A stretch of DNA of 64,000 bases from Isoetes taiwanensis. Its lineage: Eukaryota > Streptophyta > Lycopodiopsida > Isoetales > Isoetaceae. The stretch covers positions 5,108,754-5,172,753 of the forward strand of contig JAJEKV010000070.1 of NCBI GenBank assembly GCA_021234155.1. Direction: 5' to 3'. Below, piece by piece: positions 36,060-47,904 of the stretch. Each line of letters starts with the position of its first letter. The stretch's first letter is position 1. Under the pieces are notes generated by a model. That model made no database searches and had not been told where the DNA came from. It saw only the letters and a program-made list of their open reading frames with translations. The translations under genes were made by a program, and so were the position numbers.

Positions 36060-36230
36060 ACATTTCTCTTTCCCAGCCTGGTGTCACCTTCGAACCCAAG
36101 TAATCTGCCCATGTCTTTGTCATGACATGAACCTAGTTGGCCGCCGCAAATATTTCTCTTTCCCGACCTGGTGTCACCTTCGAACCCAAGTAATGTGACC
36201 ATGTCATGTCTTTGTCATGACATGAACCTA
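36050..36230. repeat. Tandem duplication of about 89 bp next to the hairpin
   Basis: The block from GGCCGCCGC through CTGGTGTCACCTTCGAACCC to GACATGAACCTAGT occurs twice in a row, with small differences. The first unit includes the right arm of the palindrome, so the duplication arose after the hairpin existed. Confidence 0.8.
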
Positions 36231-38474
36231 GTGAAAATTTTCCAACATACAGCTCATTGATGTTAGTGTTAGAATATTATTGAATGTCGAAGAGAAATAT
36301 TTATGCTTGAGTTCTCTCAAGAGCTATTGTGTAATTACTTTGGTTTTGCTTCTAATCCTTCTCAACAATTTTGCTTTGGTTGATAGCGTGTAGAGTCAAC
36401 TAGCTATGGCAATGGCTAACGAGATGAAACGTGCCATGTCTAATAGTCCCAAGCTCTAATTCCACAACTAATTTGACGATCTAATAATAATCAAGAGATC
36501 ATTAAGCAAGATGCCGTTCAAACAATTTAAATGTAGGGTGAATTTAAATTGGAGATATTTATTTCGAGTTGGATGAAAATTTAGAAGAAATTGTGAAGAT
36601 AGTAAGAAGATAGGGAAAAAGGGGAGGAATCTTATCCATTCAAGATATTTTCACAACCTACTCTAGGGTCATTTGTGGCTAAGGCGTCATTAAGCCCCAA
36701 TCGCCCCCAATTGGGTTCTATCGCACTGATTATTTTGCCGTGTAGGGTCGGCCACAGGAGGGCTACTACTCCAGCCACAACGGAGCTAATTTGCAGACGA
36801 ATGGAAGATTTTGCAAGCAGATAAAGCATTAAGATTTGTAAAAATGACATGCTTGATGTCGATTAAGCAGGCTTTTCATGCAGGTCCATCATTCTAAGTT
36901 ATAGTTTACTGAGATTAGCATACTATGGATCCTCTTGCTGTGATGTTGCGCTTTCGCGTTTTTGATTGCAAGATGGAGCTCCGGTGCTAGAAGAAACAGA
37001 GCTTTTGACCCCTTCTTTCCTTATTTTTAAGAACAGATTATGCGGGGCTTTCAATTTGCTCTACTTTACTGTTTCTCTATCTCGATCTGGTCCGATTGAG
37101 GCTCCCATTAAGGGATTCAATGCAAAATCGGAGTAAATGGTAAGGCAACGGGCTTTATACTGGATTTTGCTTAGTTCTTTCCTTGTAACAGGCCTGTGGA
37201 GGGGCAAGCACGCAGTCCGCTATGGCGGACGCTGTCGAATAGTGGGGCAAGATTTAGCAGGCAAATCTTCAAGACCCATAAGCCTTGCAACCACATTTGG
37301 GGTCTAATCCGGAGCAGCTATGGCAGCTTTTGCATTGGAAGTCATTGCGCCTATATTAGTTACAAAAGTTGTCCTCTAATTTTGATGAACCAAGCCATTG
37401 ACTTCACACACCATAAGCAAGGCTTGCTAGAGAATCTTCATTGACGCAATGCCTTCAATCATATCCATTACAATCCATTTTCAAAATTGTGATATAGATC
37501 ACCACTTATTTCTTACACTGGAGAAGCATCTAAGGCAAGAAAATTGGGAAATGGTTCCTCACTCGAAACATGTTCAACAACAATTAACTTGGCTAAATGG
37601 CCTATCGATTTTGATATGAACTCACTATGCCTAGAAAAAGAGTCCACGCCAAGAAACATTCTCATTTACCCCATGAATGGATGGTATCCACACTCCAAAC
37701 TGGAATTTAGCACGATTAACTTGCCTAAGTTGACTTGAAAGGAAGAGAAGGCACAACATACAATCGAGACCACATGTATGATGATAAGAGGAGCGCAGGT
37801 TGGTGAGAATATGTTTGTCGTCTTTGCAAGCTTAAAGGGAAGATTAAGCCGGGTTAGCTACAGCTTAAATTATTTGAGATGATGAAGCCATGAGGAAAAG
37901 GGTTAATTACACAATAGTGCATGTTAATCGAAATTCACTAGGAACATAATGGTGCATGTCTGCCCCTGCAAAGAAGCTCTCGGCCCGAAACCCAAATCTC
38001 CATTGCATAAATCTGTGCTTTCTATTAGCTCAACGATTTGGGTTTTGTAAGCGAACTTTCTTGGTTTCTGCAATCTTAAGCATTTGGGTTCGGCATTGTC
38101 TTGTTTTGCAAGTTTTTTTAAGCATTGGCTGTAGGCAGGCCATTTGGAGTGGGATCTTAGGCTATTTTTGCTTCGGGCTCAAGCTTGAGCTAAAAATGAG
38201 GTGAAACATTTGCTTATTCAAGCGGATCGAGAGATCTTGGATATGGAGTTTCATCGGGGCAGTCACGAAATCTGGGCTTTATAGTCTTTGGAGCTGGACA
38301 CAAGGGCATCTAAAGCCGCGCATTCTCTGTTTTATCATCCATCCCCGAAAGGGCGTGGCAAAGGAACGAAAATGTGGCTTCGTTTTTTAATCTGAATCCT
38401 TCAAAGCCGACCATCTTCCATGGCTTGAGGGGCACCAACTATTAGCATAGATCGTTTCATTCGGCCAGCCGGGC
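36231..38474. other. Helitron-like interior, no recognised gene
   Basis: Frames at 37196-37444 and 37956-38204 have no motif I recognise. The GC content is mixed, which suggests several captured pieces. Confidence 0.3.
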
Positions 38475-39038
38475 TTACCTATTACATCTCTCAATGTGCA
38501 CAGGCTCTCTCAATGAAGCGAGTAGAAATGCTTCCATCCTACTGAGCTCGAGCATTAATGGCCGAGTTATGCCCTTCCAGTGGCGGAAAGAGAGTTTTTT
38601 TTCGGCGGATCTCTCCCTGTAGGTGATTTTCGAAGTCCGTGACAAGCCGTGTACACATAACCTTGTTTTGAAACTATCAAGGAATTTATGGCCCGTCGTG
38701 ATTCTACACGGAGGTCGGCGGAAACGCCCGAGTTTGAAGGATTTCTTTGGGCCGAAGTTTGAAGGATTTCTCCACGGGCAAAGTGAAAGAAGGAACAATA
38801 GTTCGCTGCGGCAATATGTGCGCGAGAATGCGAGCAAGAAGCAAATGAATGGATGCACAGCTATGGCGGACAGAGCTAATCTACCGCCGATCCACAAGAG
38901 AAAAATGCCGCCAAATCTGCAAAGAGAAAAGGCCGGTTGCATGGAGGGCGTTGGCGGAATTAGGTGGGCGATCAGTAGATTTTTCTCTGATACATAGATT
39001 TCACTCAGAATACATGGCGTGGATGTAAAAAAAAACAT
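38475..39038 (-). CDS. 187-codon frame inside the Helitron-like element, unidentified
   Basis: The longest frame of the insertion, but a 124-codon frame overlaps it on the other strand (38623-38997) and neither resembles a known protein. The local GC is higher than around it. A 20-base direct repeat (TTTGAAGGATTTCT at about 38736 and 38759) lies in both frames. It may be a captured genomic piece with chance frames. Confidence 0.15.
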   Translation of the reverse strand: MFFFTSTPCILSEIYVSEKNLLIAHLIPPTPSMQPAFSLCRFGGIFLLWIGGRLALSAIAVHPFICFLLAFSRTYCRSELLFLLSLCPWRNPSNFGPKKSFKLGRFRRPPCRITTGHKFLDSFKTRLCVHGLSRTSKITYRERSAEKKLSFRHWKGITRPLMLELSRMEAFLLASLREPVHIERCNR

Positions 39039-39117
39039 TAAACACAGTTTATTGACGACGGGGAGAAAATAAATTTTTTTTTAGGCGGACGGAAAAAAGG
39101 AGAATGCTTTATATATG

Positions 39118-39175
39118 TTTATCCCATACAAGAAATTTATCGCGGCGGCCAAGGCCGCCGCGAACATTTCTCTTA
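39118..39175. repeat. Second copy of the Helitron 3' end, internal
   Basis: From TTTATCCCATACAAGAAATT to ACATTTCTCTT this matches 36015-36070, including the palindrome (39141-39162) and the 11 bases TTTATCCCATA that in the outer copy belong to host DNA. It marks a possible shorter element, 39129-41839. Confidence 0.7.
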
Positions 39176-39199
39176 CCCACTCACTTACAGTTTGAAAAA

Positions 39200-39560
39200 T
39201 TGTGTCAATCTGGAACAGTATGTGGTATACCCCCCTCCCAAATGCTCTTCTTGCGAGAATATTGTGTGGTATACCCTCCTCCTGAATGCTATTCCTACGA
39301 GTTTAGAATGGTGTGAACATTTAATGTAAAGTTGAATTAAAGTTTTGAAGCTTGTAGTCAAAGATAACATTGTAAGCAATATTTCCTATTAGAATGACTG
39401 GATGAACCTTGAAACGTTGGTGCTTGGGGCTTAACCTTCACCATAACATACTACAACTGTTGAGCTTGTTAATCTAATGTGTTGTTCTATTCAATTCTAT
39501 TCGACAACTGGTGAGCTTGTTAATCTAATGTGTTGTTCCATTCAAATCTATTCGACAATA
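39200..39560. repeat. Two short tandem duplications
   Basis: A unit of about 51 bp (TGTGGTATACCCCCCTCCCA...) is doubled within about 39218-39305. A unit of about 52 bp (GAGCTTGTTAATCTAATGTG...) is doubled at about 39460-39558. Confidence 0.7.
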
Positions 39561-40293
39561 GATTCAAAATTTAATGCCACACTTCTGCTTAATGGATATT
39601 AGAGGGAATTATAAGTCACGATATTGAGGGAATTGAACTCAATGAGGATTCCCTTCTCGAATCGAAGGATGATTCGCCAAAAGTAAGAAAAGACCTGGCT
39701 AAAAATTGCCTGAAGATAGCTTTATTTTGCTCTGCGAGCCGGAAGAGAGCTTAATTTTGCAATTCTGTGAGGGGAAATTTTTCCCCTGTTTAATTTATTC
39801 TAAACAGGGGAATTATTTTTTCTGTGACAGATACAACAGAAGAAGAGATGGAGCTTCGGCAAATCGAAAAGCCCAAATGCAAAAGCGGCAAAGATCTTGA
39901 ATGGAACCCGTTCAAAAATCAAGCTCCGCTATCCCGGGAGAAATTAGAAGCGGATCAAAGCAAGAACGCCATCGCCAGAAGCCGTGGCCACTTCTTTGCG
40001 GCGTAAGCGGCGATTCTGCCAAAAGGCGCAATGAGGTCGCCAGATTAGCCAACATTGGCCGGGAATGCGATCGCGAGAAGAGGACGCAATTATCAAAATT
40101 CAAACCCTCGTCCCGCTGTTTCTGGTGCCCCATCTTCGCTCAATCAATTTTTTCTTCTAGCGCTTCAGATTTCTTAGATTTGGGTTCAATTTTTTTTTCT
40201 TTGCTTGAATTTTTGTTAAATTTGGGCTCCAATTTTTCGGGCAAGAAGAAGATACCTAAATTCGAAGGCGTAGGTGGTTAGATTGAGAGCTCG

Positions 40294-40470
40294 ATGAAGG
40301 ATAATCCGGTAAGGAGGCAATCTGTTGTGGCATTAAAATGCATGCAAGCTTTGGTTAGGGCTCAAGCTCGGATTCGAGCTAGAAGAGTAAGAACTCTTCA
40401 AGATCAGCCTGCAGCTCAGAGACAAATTTCCACAAAGAAATATTCATCCGAACATCACAAATCTACGGTA
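40294..40470 (+). pseudogene. IQD (IQ67-domain) gene fragment, single exon
   Basis: Reads NPVRRQSVVALKCMQALVRA then QARIRARRVRTLQ, the second half of the plant IQ67 domain, with an IQ calmodulin-binding motif (VRRQ... CMQALVRAQARIRARR). A donor-like CTACG|GTAATT follows near 40470. IQD proteins are calmodulin-binding scaffolds at microtubules and membranes. The preceding part of the domain (LVRLQALVRG) and downstream exons are missing, and the fragment lies in antisense orientation to the Helitron-like element that carries it. It is a captured fragment; expression is unlikely to give a functional IQD protein. Confidence 0.8.
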
Positions 40471-41567
40471 ATTTTCCTATTCAACCTCTGTTTTTGCTTC
40501 AAGAATCAAATATTCTGCTTGGTTTTGCTTAGATTTTTCTGCCCATTCATGTTTTAAGCTCCAAAAAATATAGAATCATACGAATTTGCTGCAAAGATGA
40601 TGCCTATTCATATGAATTTGCTGCAAAGCTATGTCTAATTCTGTTCTTGAGTTCCAGAAACATACCATTCAAGATTTAGACGAATTTTCTTCGATTTTTG
40701 TTCCTGATCTGTAGTTTGCTGCTCCATATTCATAAACAACTAAGACCTGTATCCTATGGCCATTTACTGAGCACAAACATCCAAGAAAAGGAGTATGCCC
40801 CAAAACTGTAACCCATCACGGGAGCACAACCAATTTTGAGAAAAAGAGCTTTTCAATCCGGCGCACCTGAGCACTTCTTGCAAGAAAAGCTAAACATTGC
40901 TGGCAAAATCCTCCGTAAGAACTTTCCAGAAGCCCGAAATCCGAGTGTGGAACCCTGGTGTGTTGTAAATCTTCTCTCATCTGTTATAGAATCTGGCTTG
41001 CTCTCATCCACTATAGAATCCGGGTCTGCTTCCGATTCCCTGCCTAAAGCCTACCTTTGATGCCGATCAAATGGCCTTCGATTTTTTTGAGCCAAATCCG
41101 TCCGATTTTGATTAAGTAGAGCTAAATCCTTGGTTCGAGATCCTTTCGCCCAACTTTCTAACACGCTTTCGATTATAACGGCAAGATCGGATTACTTTGG
41201 GGCAACCTTTTTGCGAAAGAAGGGTCTACATTTGCAAGCAAGATTTGAAGGGTGCGGAAGCCGACCTTGGACACCGCCCCCAACGGCGTTTGGATCCAAG
41301 CATTCCTGGCCATTGATTCATGCCCTACGTGATAGGGCATAACGGGGCAATCAAAACTTCGGAGGCACAACGGCGTGCACAACGGTGGGCCGGGGCAAAG
41401 CGGGAGACTTACGGGAGGACATCCCGAACCTATGATAATCGATACGGACAGCCCGAACCTCGATGGAATCCGAGCTGTGCAGCCTCCCAAACCTCGATAA
41501 CCCATCTGGCGCTGCCGAACCTCGATAATCCGCCAATGGATGAGGCAAAATTACTGCCCCGGTTAAA
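40471..41567. other. Helitron-like interior downstream of IQD fragment
   Basis: No further IQD exon is recognisable. The frame at 40836-41060 (MRKRAFQSGAPEHFLQEKLN...) is unidentified. Around 41430-41530 short words CGAACCTCGATAA recur four times. Confidence 0.3.
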
Positions 41568-41668
41568 GGGGATAAACACCCACAGCCCATTACCTCGGAT
41601 AAAGCGGCTCCCCCTCAGGGCTCGCCGGTTTATCGAGGTAATGGGCTCCTCGTCGAGTGTTTATCCCC
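41568..41668. repeat. Foldback of about 100 bp with long stem
   Basis: GGGGATAAACAC (from 41568) pairs with GTGTTTATCCCC (to 41668). Inside, CAGCCCATTACCTCG pairs with CGAGGTAATGGGCTC, and GATAAAGCGG pairs with CCGGTTTATC around a short loop. The overall stem is about 40 bp. It could be a small foldback transposon or, if transcribed, a small-RNA hairpin. Confidence 0.7.
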
Positions 41669-44155
41669 TTCTTCCCTGATGCGGATCCAAGCCGCTGCCA
41701 AAGCGTCTTGGTTGGGCCTTGGAGATCGCCCCAAAACAACGTGGCGAGAAAAATATGGTAAAAAGATTTGGTATTGAGAAAAATTATGTGGGACAAAAAC
41801 AGAAAATCAAAATTTGAATCTGCATTATATATGTGTAGATAAGAGTAGATAGAGTTATCATTCATTTAGTTCACAAAGGACAATCGATCACGTGGTATGG
41901 TATTCTATCTATCAATAAAAAGGAGATTTCGATTAAGTGGTCTTCCATCAATAAAAAAAGAAATTTTGATCAAAGAGGTTAGAAACATTTTGTCATGTGA
42001 GTTGGTTATGCCGTCATTGTAAAAACCATCTCATTTATCATAGTAATTCACAAAAAGGTGATTGTTAACATCACAAAAGGTGGTTGTTAGCATTAATGGC
42101 AGTTGCATCTAGCTTTGTTGTTGACAGAATATCCAATGAATCGCAGTTCATGTTTAAAAGATCCATATAATTCTTTGCTGGTCACATGTTCCCTCTGCAA
42201 ATAAATACAAAGTAGGTGTGATACATTGCTGCAATAAAGAATTGTCATGCCGCTACTTTTAGTGCCTCAGAAAATTCAGGATGGATTATAGACACTCTGC
42301 AATGCCGCAATGTAGAAGCTACTCATATTTCTATCCTTTCTATCCTTACAGATTATTTACAGGTTATTTGAGTGCCAGGAATATTGTTACACTTATCTGT
42401 AACTAATGCATCATGGGCCATGCTAGTTCATCATAATCGCTGTATTTATAGATCCCCAATTTCCCCCCAGGTTGTGCATGCCAAATATGGATTGGTCCAG
42501 CAACTGCATCACGCCTTGCCTAGCCTCATGCTGAAACTGCTGCTGCACATAAAACGCCGTTATAAGAACTAACATTTTCATCTGTCTAATGCTAAGGTTC
42601 TGATTATCACAAAATATCATAGTAAGCAGGGTGATTTGTGGATCTTAATGATGTAAGTACAGATGGATGTTAATGATGTGAGTATAGATGCATCCTGATC
42701 ACCTTAGTGATTAGCATGAAAAAGACTTGGAATGACGCCTGGCTGTTACTCATGGCCACAAAGTCGTCGTTCTTTAAGGTAGATCAACTGAAGAGTTATT
42801 TCTCGAACATAAGACCTAGGAAGAGTTGAGAAACCCCACCTTGGTTACTGTTTGCTTCTAAAACTGCTGGCTGACTCTAAATAATGCTGCTTAAAGGCAA
42901 GTCTAATTTGTATCTTTAATTCAAGGACTACTGGAATGGAGTTAAATGAATATACACTTCTCTGACAAATGAGCCAAACTTTATGTAATTATTCCTTATC
43001 ACCTACATTTTTCATGTGTTCGGAGCTCCACAGCAAAAAGGGAAGCTAATGCAATTGGACATCAATGCACTTGAGAACTGGTATGCAGATTAGTGATATA
43101 GAAGTTACTCGAAGTCACAGTTAAGTAGAGATACTTGCACATTTTAGAGTCCATCATATTGCTCTTAGAGGCATCTGGAAGAACAAAATACATCAATTTC
43201 CTTCTCTTCATGGTAATGTGTAGCTAATTTCATCTTTGTTTGGTGCTTGGGACTATATCGTGTAGAGCCTGCAAATGTATCATGTAGAATCTGCACAGCA
43301 ATAGACACGCATACAAAGCTTAAACTATTTCTTGTAATATTCTATCAATGTCCATTAGAAAGAAAGTCTGGATTCCATGAAAAGTTCACTGATGCCAAGC
43401 ATCTATGATAATGTGTATGCATGAGTTTTGTGATCATGAAGAACCTATAGCGAAGATTCTCACCATTCTAGATCATCAATCAAGATGGCAAGAAGCGTTT
43501 AGCTCATTGGAGGTTAGATCTCTAGGGCAGACACTGCCTTGTTAATTTGTAACTGGACTATACCATACGTGCTCACCACAGAATAGAGCCATGCAGTTCA
43601 CTTGATGCAGTTCACTTGTTTGTGTAAAGAGGTCTCAGTTTGGAATTTCAGATAGCTTATAGCAAGAATTTCTCACTGTAAATGAAAAGTCAAAATAGAT
43701 CTAAGCTGAGAAATCTGAGGAGAGTGAGCACTTTTGGAGGTGCTCTTAGTTTGAAAAGAGTATACAGTACTGTCCGAATGCATTTTACCTAAACAACCAA
43801 TTGTTTAGCACATTTGGTGACGTCATCCATACCTCAAGAAGTTGGAATCTGTGTTTCAGAATTTGCAACATCAATCATCATTTTCACAGCACATTTAAGT
43901 AATATAGCTTTTTCCTCCATATATTGATGCATAGAAAATTCTGTTTCCACATGTATTTGAAGCCTAAGGGAAGAATCGAACTCCCTAAAAGAATTATGTT
44001 TTTCATTAGCCAAGAGGAAGGCAGACCTGACATGCTTCATGAACCTTAAGGTAAGCATTCATTCTAACTTAGTCACTAATGGTCAACCAAAGTGTAGAGG
44101 ACTTCGGGCAGTTAAAATCCATGGCACATTCTTAAAATATGCAAGCAAGATAGAG

Positions 44156-45400
44156 AAGAATATTAATTAAAAAAGAGCTCTGCCAAAAGAGTATGTTCAA
44201 AGATCGAATGACTGGGTTCACCTTAAAGAATATTAATTAAAAAATAGCTCTACCAAAAGAGTATGTTCAAGGATCGAATGACTGAGTTCACCTTCGGTTC
44301 GTATAAGTGTCGTCGGAAAACCTCTTCAAATAATTCGTTGTATGGTTTGTTTGGATAAAAGCCCTACCGCATTCTACAAAATGACCCTGTAATGTGTAAA
44401 AGCAAAGCTGAGATTTTACTATTTACCACATGAACTTGTGCCTCCAAAGAAGCCCTGCATTTACTGGCAAGATTAGCATCAATGACAATAACAATAAGAT
44501 AAGAAGACATAGTTTTGTAATGAAGTGCAAGATGGAGAAGAGCCATAGATAGAAGGTTTGTATCTAGTATTAGATTAATCTCTGAATAACGAAAAAAAAA
44601 AAAAAAAAACATGTAAGATACAACTCTGTATAGCAAATTATGCCAAGAATCTATTTTCTACCTAATTCTCGGAAGCTATTGATGGGTGATAAAAGAAACT
44701 TAAGAAATCTTAAGAGGTCAAGTTTACCCCATTCTCCAAAGCTATTAATGGGTGACAGCAGAAACTTAAGAAATCATAGAAGCAAACCTTGAGTTGTAAC
44801 TCCCATCTTTAGCAAGAGGTGTAGGCTCTCTTATCTAAGATTGAATGATAGAGTTCACCTTAGGTTCATATAAGTGTCGTTGGCAAGCTCCTGAAGATGG
44901 TCTTCACATAATTCCTTGGACAGTTTGTTCGGATTCTACAAATTGACAAATTGACCCTGTAATGTGTAAAAGCAAAGCTGAGATTTCACTACTTAAGAAA
45001 GAGAATATTACATGAACTTGTGCCTCCAAAAAAGCCATGTATTCACCCGCAAGATTAGCATCAATGACAATTACAATAAGATAAAACACATGGAGTGAAA
45101 GATGGAGAAGAAGAGCACAGAAAGAAGCATCAAATATACCTATGCCTAAAACCTGCTATTTTTGTCTTGCACTTGCATATAAGATGTGCAAATAGCTGGG
45201 TTTGTATCCAGTATTACATTATTCTCTGAATAATAAAGGACAAATTCTTCTCTGGATAAAAAATATGTACAGATAAAACTCTATATACTAAATTATTCCA
45301 AGAATCCATTTTACGCACAAATTTACCTGGATCTCTGAAGATAACAATAAGTGACAATAGAAGCTTCAAGAGGTCAAATTTACTTGATTCTTATCCTCAA
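44156..45400 (-). repeat. Same tandem and direct repeats (copy B)
   Basis: Counterpart of 28377-29610. The 67-bp tandem pair is at 44156-44293, then the direct repeats carry the DANLAS... and DANLAG... stretches at about 44480 and 45060. Both are better preserved here than in A. Confidence 0.6.
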
Positions 45401-46573
45401 AGCATGAATTCCTTCTTTCCTAGTTTGAAGGTACAGAGAAACCTGCACATCAATCATAGAGATTATCAGATGTAAATAAACTACATCAAAAGAAAACGAA
45501 AGTTGGGAGCCGCTGCATTTTTTGCAATCCTAAGAATCACAAAGACAGATGTGAAAACCTCAAAATACCTTGGCTAAGAGTAGGAAACGTAACTACAAAG
45601 ACTGGAAAGGCTGGCTCTGCAAATCCACCGAGCTCTATACTGCAGTGCAAACGCCTGTCTTTGAATATGGAATACCTGTTACATAAAGCAAACATAGCAA
45701 GAAAAACAAAAACCTCCTCACCTGGAAGAATAACCTAGCAAAGGAAACAAAATTCTTTAGCTGGATAAATAACCTAGCCTCGTTCATCACAGCAAGGAAA
45801 ACCTATGCTCAAATTCATGAAATTGCTTGGGACATCGGGTGTCTGATGGAACTAAAATACATGCCGATGCAAATTCGTATCTGCCCATCTACCCATTTGA
45901 AGAAGAAACGCAAATTACCAACAAATTTAACGGCATGCCGCCTTGACAGCTGCAAGAAGGGCCGCAAAAAGTTCGGCATGGATACGGCAAACCCAAAATT
46001 GAGGATTTACCACAAACCCGATTTTTAGTATATCATTAATTTTTTCCGGCAGATAAAGCCTTCGAAACCTTAGGAAATCAAGCCTAAAAAAAATCAAAAA
46101 AGTTTTTCTCCAAATCGGAAAAACCAAATTTAAACAATAGATATGGGGCACCCATCTTTATTCAAGAGTGAGAGATACAAAAAACTCCTCAAGGGAGTGT
46201 TACTCAAGTCATCACCATGGGGGAAGAGGTCTCTCACCTCTCTTCCCAGGGCCTGCCACTACCCTCTCTCCATGGAACTTCCATGAGCCAAAGAGGAGGA
46301 GAACAAGTCCCCTCAAGATATTTATAATTTTTTTGATAAATCTTGGCCATCCACTTGGCATGATCTTGGCACTCCTTTTTTACACCTCACCAATCCTTTG
46401 TTCTTTGTCTTCTTCTTCTCCATAACCAAATTTGTCTTTTTGTTTAACAACTAACACAACTTAATATGGGCCCTTGGATTCTAACAACAAGCACAAATGA
46501 ATCTGGACCCTTGATCTTCACCTCCCCTTTAGATCTTGAGAGTGTTCTTCTATGTTGACCCCGATTTTGCCAA

Positions 46574-47904
46574 AAATCGGGTCAACATCTCGCACAAACA
46601 AAAAGATGTGGCCGGTCCCCTCGGCCACCAACTTCAACACTTTTCACATTTAAGTACAATAAGTTAGTCTTCTTTGGCACAAAAAGAGCTAACTGGGGGT
46701 TTTATGGGTTAAGAAAATGGGGGTTTTAACGGACCCTCCAAACCTATTAAAAAAAATAATATTTTGGAGTTTTTTAGGTGTACTCCAACACCAAAATGTA
46801 ACTTGTGCCATAGGAAAAATTTTGAAAAAATGATGATAGTATTTGGCCTTGGGGTAGGGCTTAAAAATGCAAAGGGGTGTATGTCATAAAGATATTGGGA
46901 AATGGTGAGATAGAGTCGTACAAACAAAAAGATGTCGCGTTGCTAGCCAAGGTGTCCAACAAAGTGTGCAATAAGGCAAATGATAATTTTTTTTCACAAT
47001 ACAGAAGTGGCAAGATAAGATACGTGAAGGTGCAAAAATGGCAATAATATGTGCAAGGTATGGCAAGGCATAACAAGTAGGTGAAAAATAACAAGTGGTA
47101 AAAGGAAGTGGCAACGTGATAAGTGGTGAGAAAAAGAATCGAAAGGAGGGTGGGCTATAAATGGCAAGAAGGATAAGAGGAAAAAGCAACGTCAGGGCAA
47201 GTGGGTAAAAAAAATTGCAAAGATAGGAGATGTGGTAAAAAAATAAAAAGATAGACGTGGCAATAGTTCCAAGAAAGGGCAAACAAATTTTGTTTTTCTT
47301 TTTCTTCTGTGCTTCTTTCTGTGCACGGGCGATAGTGAACAGGAGGCTATGGCAGACTTCCTTCTTCCTCTTCTCTCCTTTCTTCTCATCTTCTCATCTC
47401 TTGCTTGTAGGAACAGGGACGGAACTGGAGTAGCTGCATTGGAGCAGATCTTTGCTGAGGGTGTAAGCGGCAGCTATGGCAACAAGCAAGCAGCAGAAGA
47501 TGGCGATGGCAGAGCACGGCTTCGGCGGATGATTTGGGCGGCTTCTTCCTTCCTCTTCTTCTCTCCTCATTCTCTTGCAGGTTCGGATTTTTCTGAGCTT
47601 TACCATAATTTTAGCTTTACCATAATTTTAAAGAGCCTCCGCTGCAGCCCTAGTAACTTCATAGAATATAGATTCAGTTCAGTCCAGCTTACAATTTCTC
47701 AAATATAATTTTGGAAGACAACGTTCAAGAACATCCATTGTTACAGCAAATTCTTTAGAAATCAGAGTGCATTTTCTATGCAGTCGAAAACTAAGATGTC
47801 CTCCTTCCAGGAGGCCAAATAATAAAAGGGAAATGTTCCATTCTGAAAACCTCCTTATATTGTCTTTTTTCTGAACGATGACAGAAATTACCATTTTCTA
47901 TCTC
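46574..47904. other. CACTA interior, no recognised gene
   Basis: Purine-biased DNA. The minus-strand frames at 46709-47389 are pyrimidine-codon artefacts (Phe/Leu/Ser/Pro-rich). 47349-47708 has a 119-codon frame with no motif. Confidence 0.4.

Larger units (their letters stand above)
36026..41839 (-). mobile_element. 5.8-kb Helitron-like insertion with captured gene fragment
   Basis: Copy A shows the unoccupied site CCCATA^TAAGAG (26064/26065). Copy B has 5,814 bases inserted exactly between that A and T, with no target duplication. Read on the minus strand the insert starts TCTACACATATATAATGC and ends with a 10-bp hairpin (CGCGGCGGCC-TT-GGCCGCCGCG) followed by ATAAATTTCTTG, then host T. A 5' TC, insertion between A and T, no duplication, and a 3' hairpin about 12 bases from the end are Helitron hallmarks. 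The terminal CTTG departs from the canonical CTRR. No Rep/helicase frame is seen, so it is non-autonomous. It carries an IQD exon fragment. Confidence 0.7.
30807..46573. repeat. Tandem duplication, copy B with two later insertions
   Basis: This is the second copy of the unit starting at 21301. It is longer than A because of a 466-bp retroposon (34105-34570) and a 5,814-bp Helitron-like insertion (36026-41839). At its right edge B runs without filler into the rest of the CACTA element (46574 onward), through a hairpin formed by TGTTGACCCCGATTTT and AAAATCGGGTCAACA. B is therefore the ancestral location and A the added copy. Confidence 0.9.

Noticed and set aside
36040-36230. CRISPR-like array from the roughly 89-bp direct repeats
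   Set aside because: Only two contiguous copies without spacers in a plant genome; an ordinary tandem duplication.
46709-47389. Minus-strand ORFs rich in Phe, Leu, Ser and Pro
   Set aside because: Same low-complexity effect as at 4.97-5.43 kb; no conserved pattern.
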